Assembly: GCF_000230675.1 (NCBI RefSeq)
Contig: NZ_AGIK01000001.1
Coordinates: 1,054,001-1,118,000, forward strand
DNA: 64,000 nt
DNA from: Synechococcus sp. WH 8016
GTDB lineage: Bacteria > Cyanobacteriota > Cyanobacteriia > PCC-6307 > Cyanobiaceae
Direction of reading: 5' to 3'
The translations under genes and the position numbers were made by a program. The notes under the pieces are model-generated. The model did no database searches and had not been told where the DNA came from. It saw only the letters and a list, made by a program, of their open reading frames with translations. This document shows, piece after piece, positions 63,614-64,000 of the stretch. Within the stretch, counting starts at the first letter, position 1. Each line of letters begins with the position of its first letter.

Positions 63614-64000
63614 GTGAAGATCACGGCTCTAAGTATCGCGAATGCGATGCTGAGCTTTGGTCTTTTGATGACTGAAGCACAGGCAAACGAAACGGAAACA
63701 TCTCAACCACCACCTGCTTGGGTTGATTTAACTCTGGATTTCACGGCCCAACCGGTGGTGGGAATTGCAGGAGGACTGGAACCATCAGCCAGCAGTTGGA
63801 TGCAACAAGTTGCGGCAGGACTCACCCTCGGCACTGGCCTGAACAAAAATCGCAGCAACTGGACAGGCTTCGATCACTGGCAAATACAGCTGGAACTGAA
63901 TCAGTTCACAGGTAATCCAAAACTCAATGAACAGCTAGGGACGGACTATCCGCTTCAAAGCTTGGTCAATCCAACTGGAACCTGGATCACACAAGCATCC
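63614..64000 (+). CDS. Outer-membrane carbohydrate-type porin (OprB-like), 5' part
   Basis: Partial gene running off the right edge, 129 codons. It starts at GTG 5 bp after hemL with a short signal peptide (ANAMLSFGLLMTEAQA). The mature start has WVDLTLDFTAQPVVGIAGG, then FDHWQIQLELNQFTGNP, consistent with the N-terminal beta-barrel segments of OprB/carbohydrate-selective porins found in marine Synechococcus. Without the remainder the subfamily is uncertain. Confidence 0.7.
   Translation, partial: MKITALSIANAMLSFGLLMTEAQANETETSQPPPAWVDLTLDFTAQPVVGIAGGLEPSASSWMQQVAAGLTLGTGLNKNRSNWTGFDHWQIQLELNQFTGNPKLNEQLGTDYPLQSLVNPTGTWITQAS

Overview
The window looks like chromosomal DNA of a marine picocyanobacterium of the Synechococcus type (Synechococcus/Cyanobium lineage). 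The evidence is the gene content: aldehyde deformylating oxygenase, Psb27, ferrochelatase with a chlorophyll-binding-like tail, a FutB-type iron permease, glutamate-1-semialdehyde aminomutase, a Tab2-family protein and many small proteins typical of cyanobacteria. Packing is very dense: most intergenic gaps are under 150 bp, neighbours often share a 4-bp ATGA overlap, and several convergent pairs overlap by 4-38 bp. No rRNA, tRNA, CRISPR array, insertion sequence or prophage block was found. A lone tyrosine recombinase is the only mobility-type gene. Strain or clade cannot be fixed from this reading.

Layout. 1-4.7 kb: alkane synthesis (ADO), a creatininase-fold amidase, then a forward run of an S1-domain protein, a Tab2-family RNA-binding protein and PgeF. 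4.7-11.4 kb: reverse-strand genes for an FAD dehydrogenase, a substrate-binding lipoprotein, a small membrane protein, a degenerate nuclease-fold protein, IlvB and ferrochelatase. 11.4-16.6 kb: forward recombinase, methyltransferase, cobalamin adenosyltransferase (15-bp repeats at both ends), UMP kinase, ribosome recycling factor and a geranylgeranyl-reductase-like flavoprotein. 16.6-23.2 kb: reverse photolyase/cryptochrome, EF-hand transaldolase, FtsI/PBP2, an FtsL-like small protein and a CPBP protease. 23.3-32 kb: tandem histidine phosphatase, a dihydroorotase pseudoenzyme, signal peptidase I, ArsC-like protein and ferredoxin, a pyrophosphatase with an altered active site, and prolyl-tRNA synthetase. 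32-43.6 kb: Psb27, PurA, a PfkB kinase, CutA, CobK, SSB, ArgB, PriA and the principal-type sigma factor with a strong terminator. 43.6-52.4 kb: small unknowns, HemC, L,D-transpeptidase, a COQ4-like protein, a second pyrophosphatase, carboxypeptidase M32, a tandem pair of secreted Cys-rich proteins, and a pterin dehydratase/COG0523 GTPase pair. 52.4-64 kb: FutB, a phytase-like esterase, a flippase-like membrane protein, LarC, an AAA-less M41-type protease, exonuclease III, GlcD, HemL and the start of an outer-membrane porin.

Functional threads. Tetrapyrrole supply recurs (hemL, hemC, hemH, cobO, cobK), matching the demand for chlorophyll, phycobilin and B12. Metal handling recurs too (FutB, His-rich COG0523 GTPase, CutA, LarC). 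Cell-envelope genes include ftsI, the FtsL-like protein, PgeF, L,D-transpeptidase, signal peptidase and the porin. The less ordinary items are: two family I pyrophosphatases, one lacking a key aspartate; a dihydroorotase homologue without its metal ligands; a fusion of transaldolase to EF-hands; a TerB-like/COQ4-like protein in an organism expected to make plastoquinone rather than ubiquinone; an orphan LarC; and a tandem pair of secreted four-cysteine proteins. I did not find one clearly new multi-gene system; the candidates are these individual genes and pairs.
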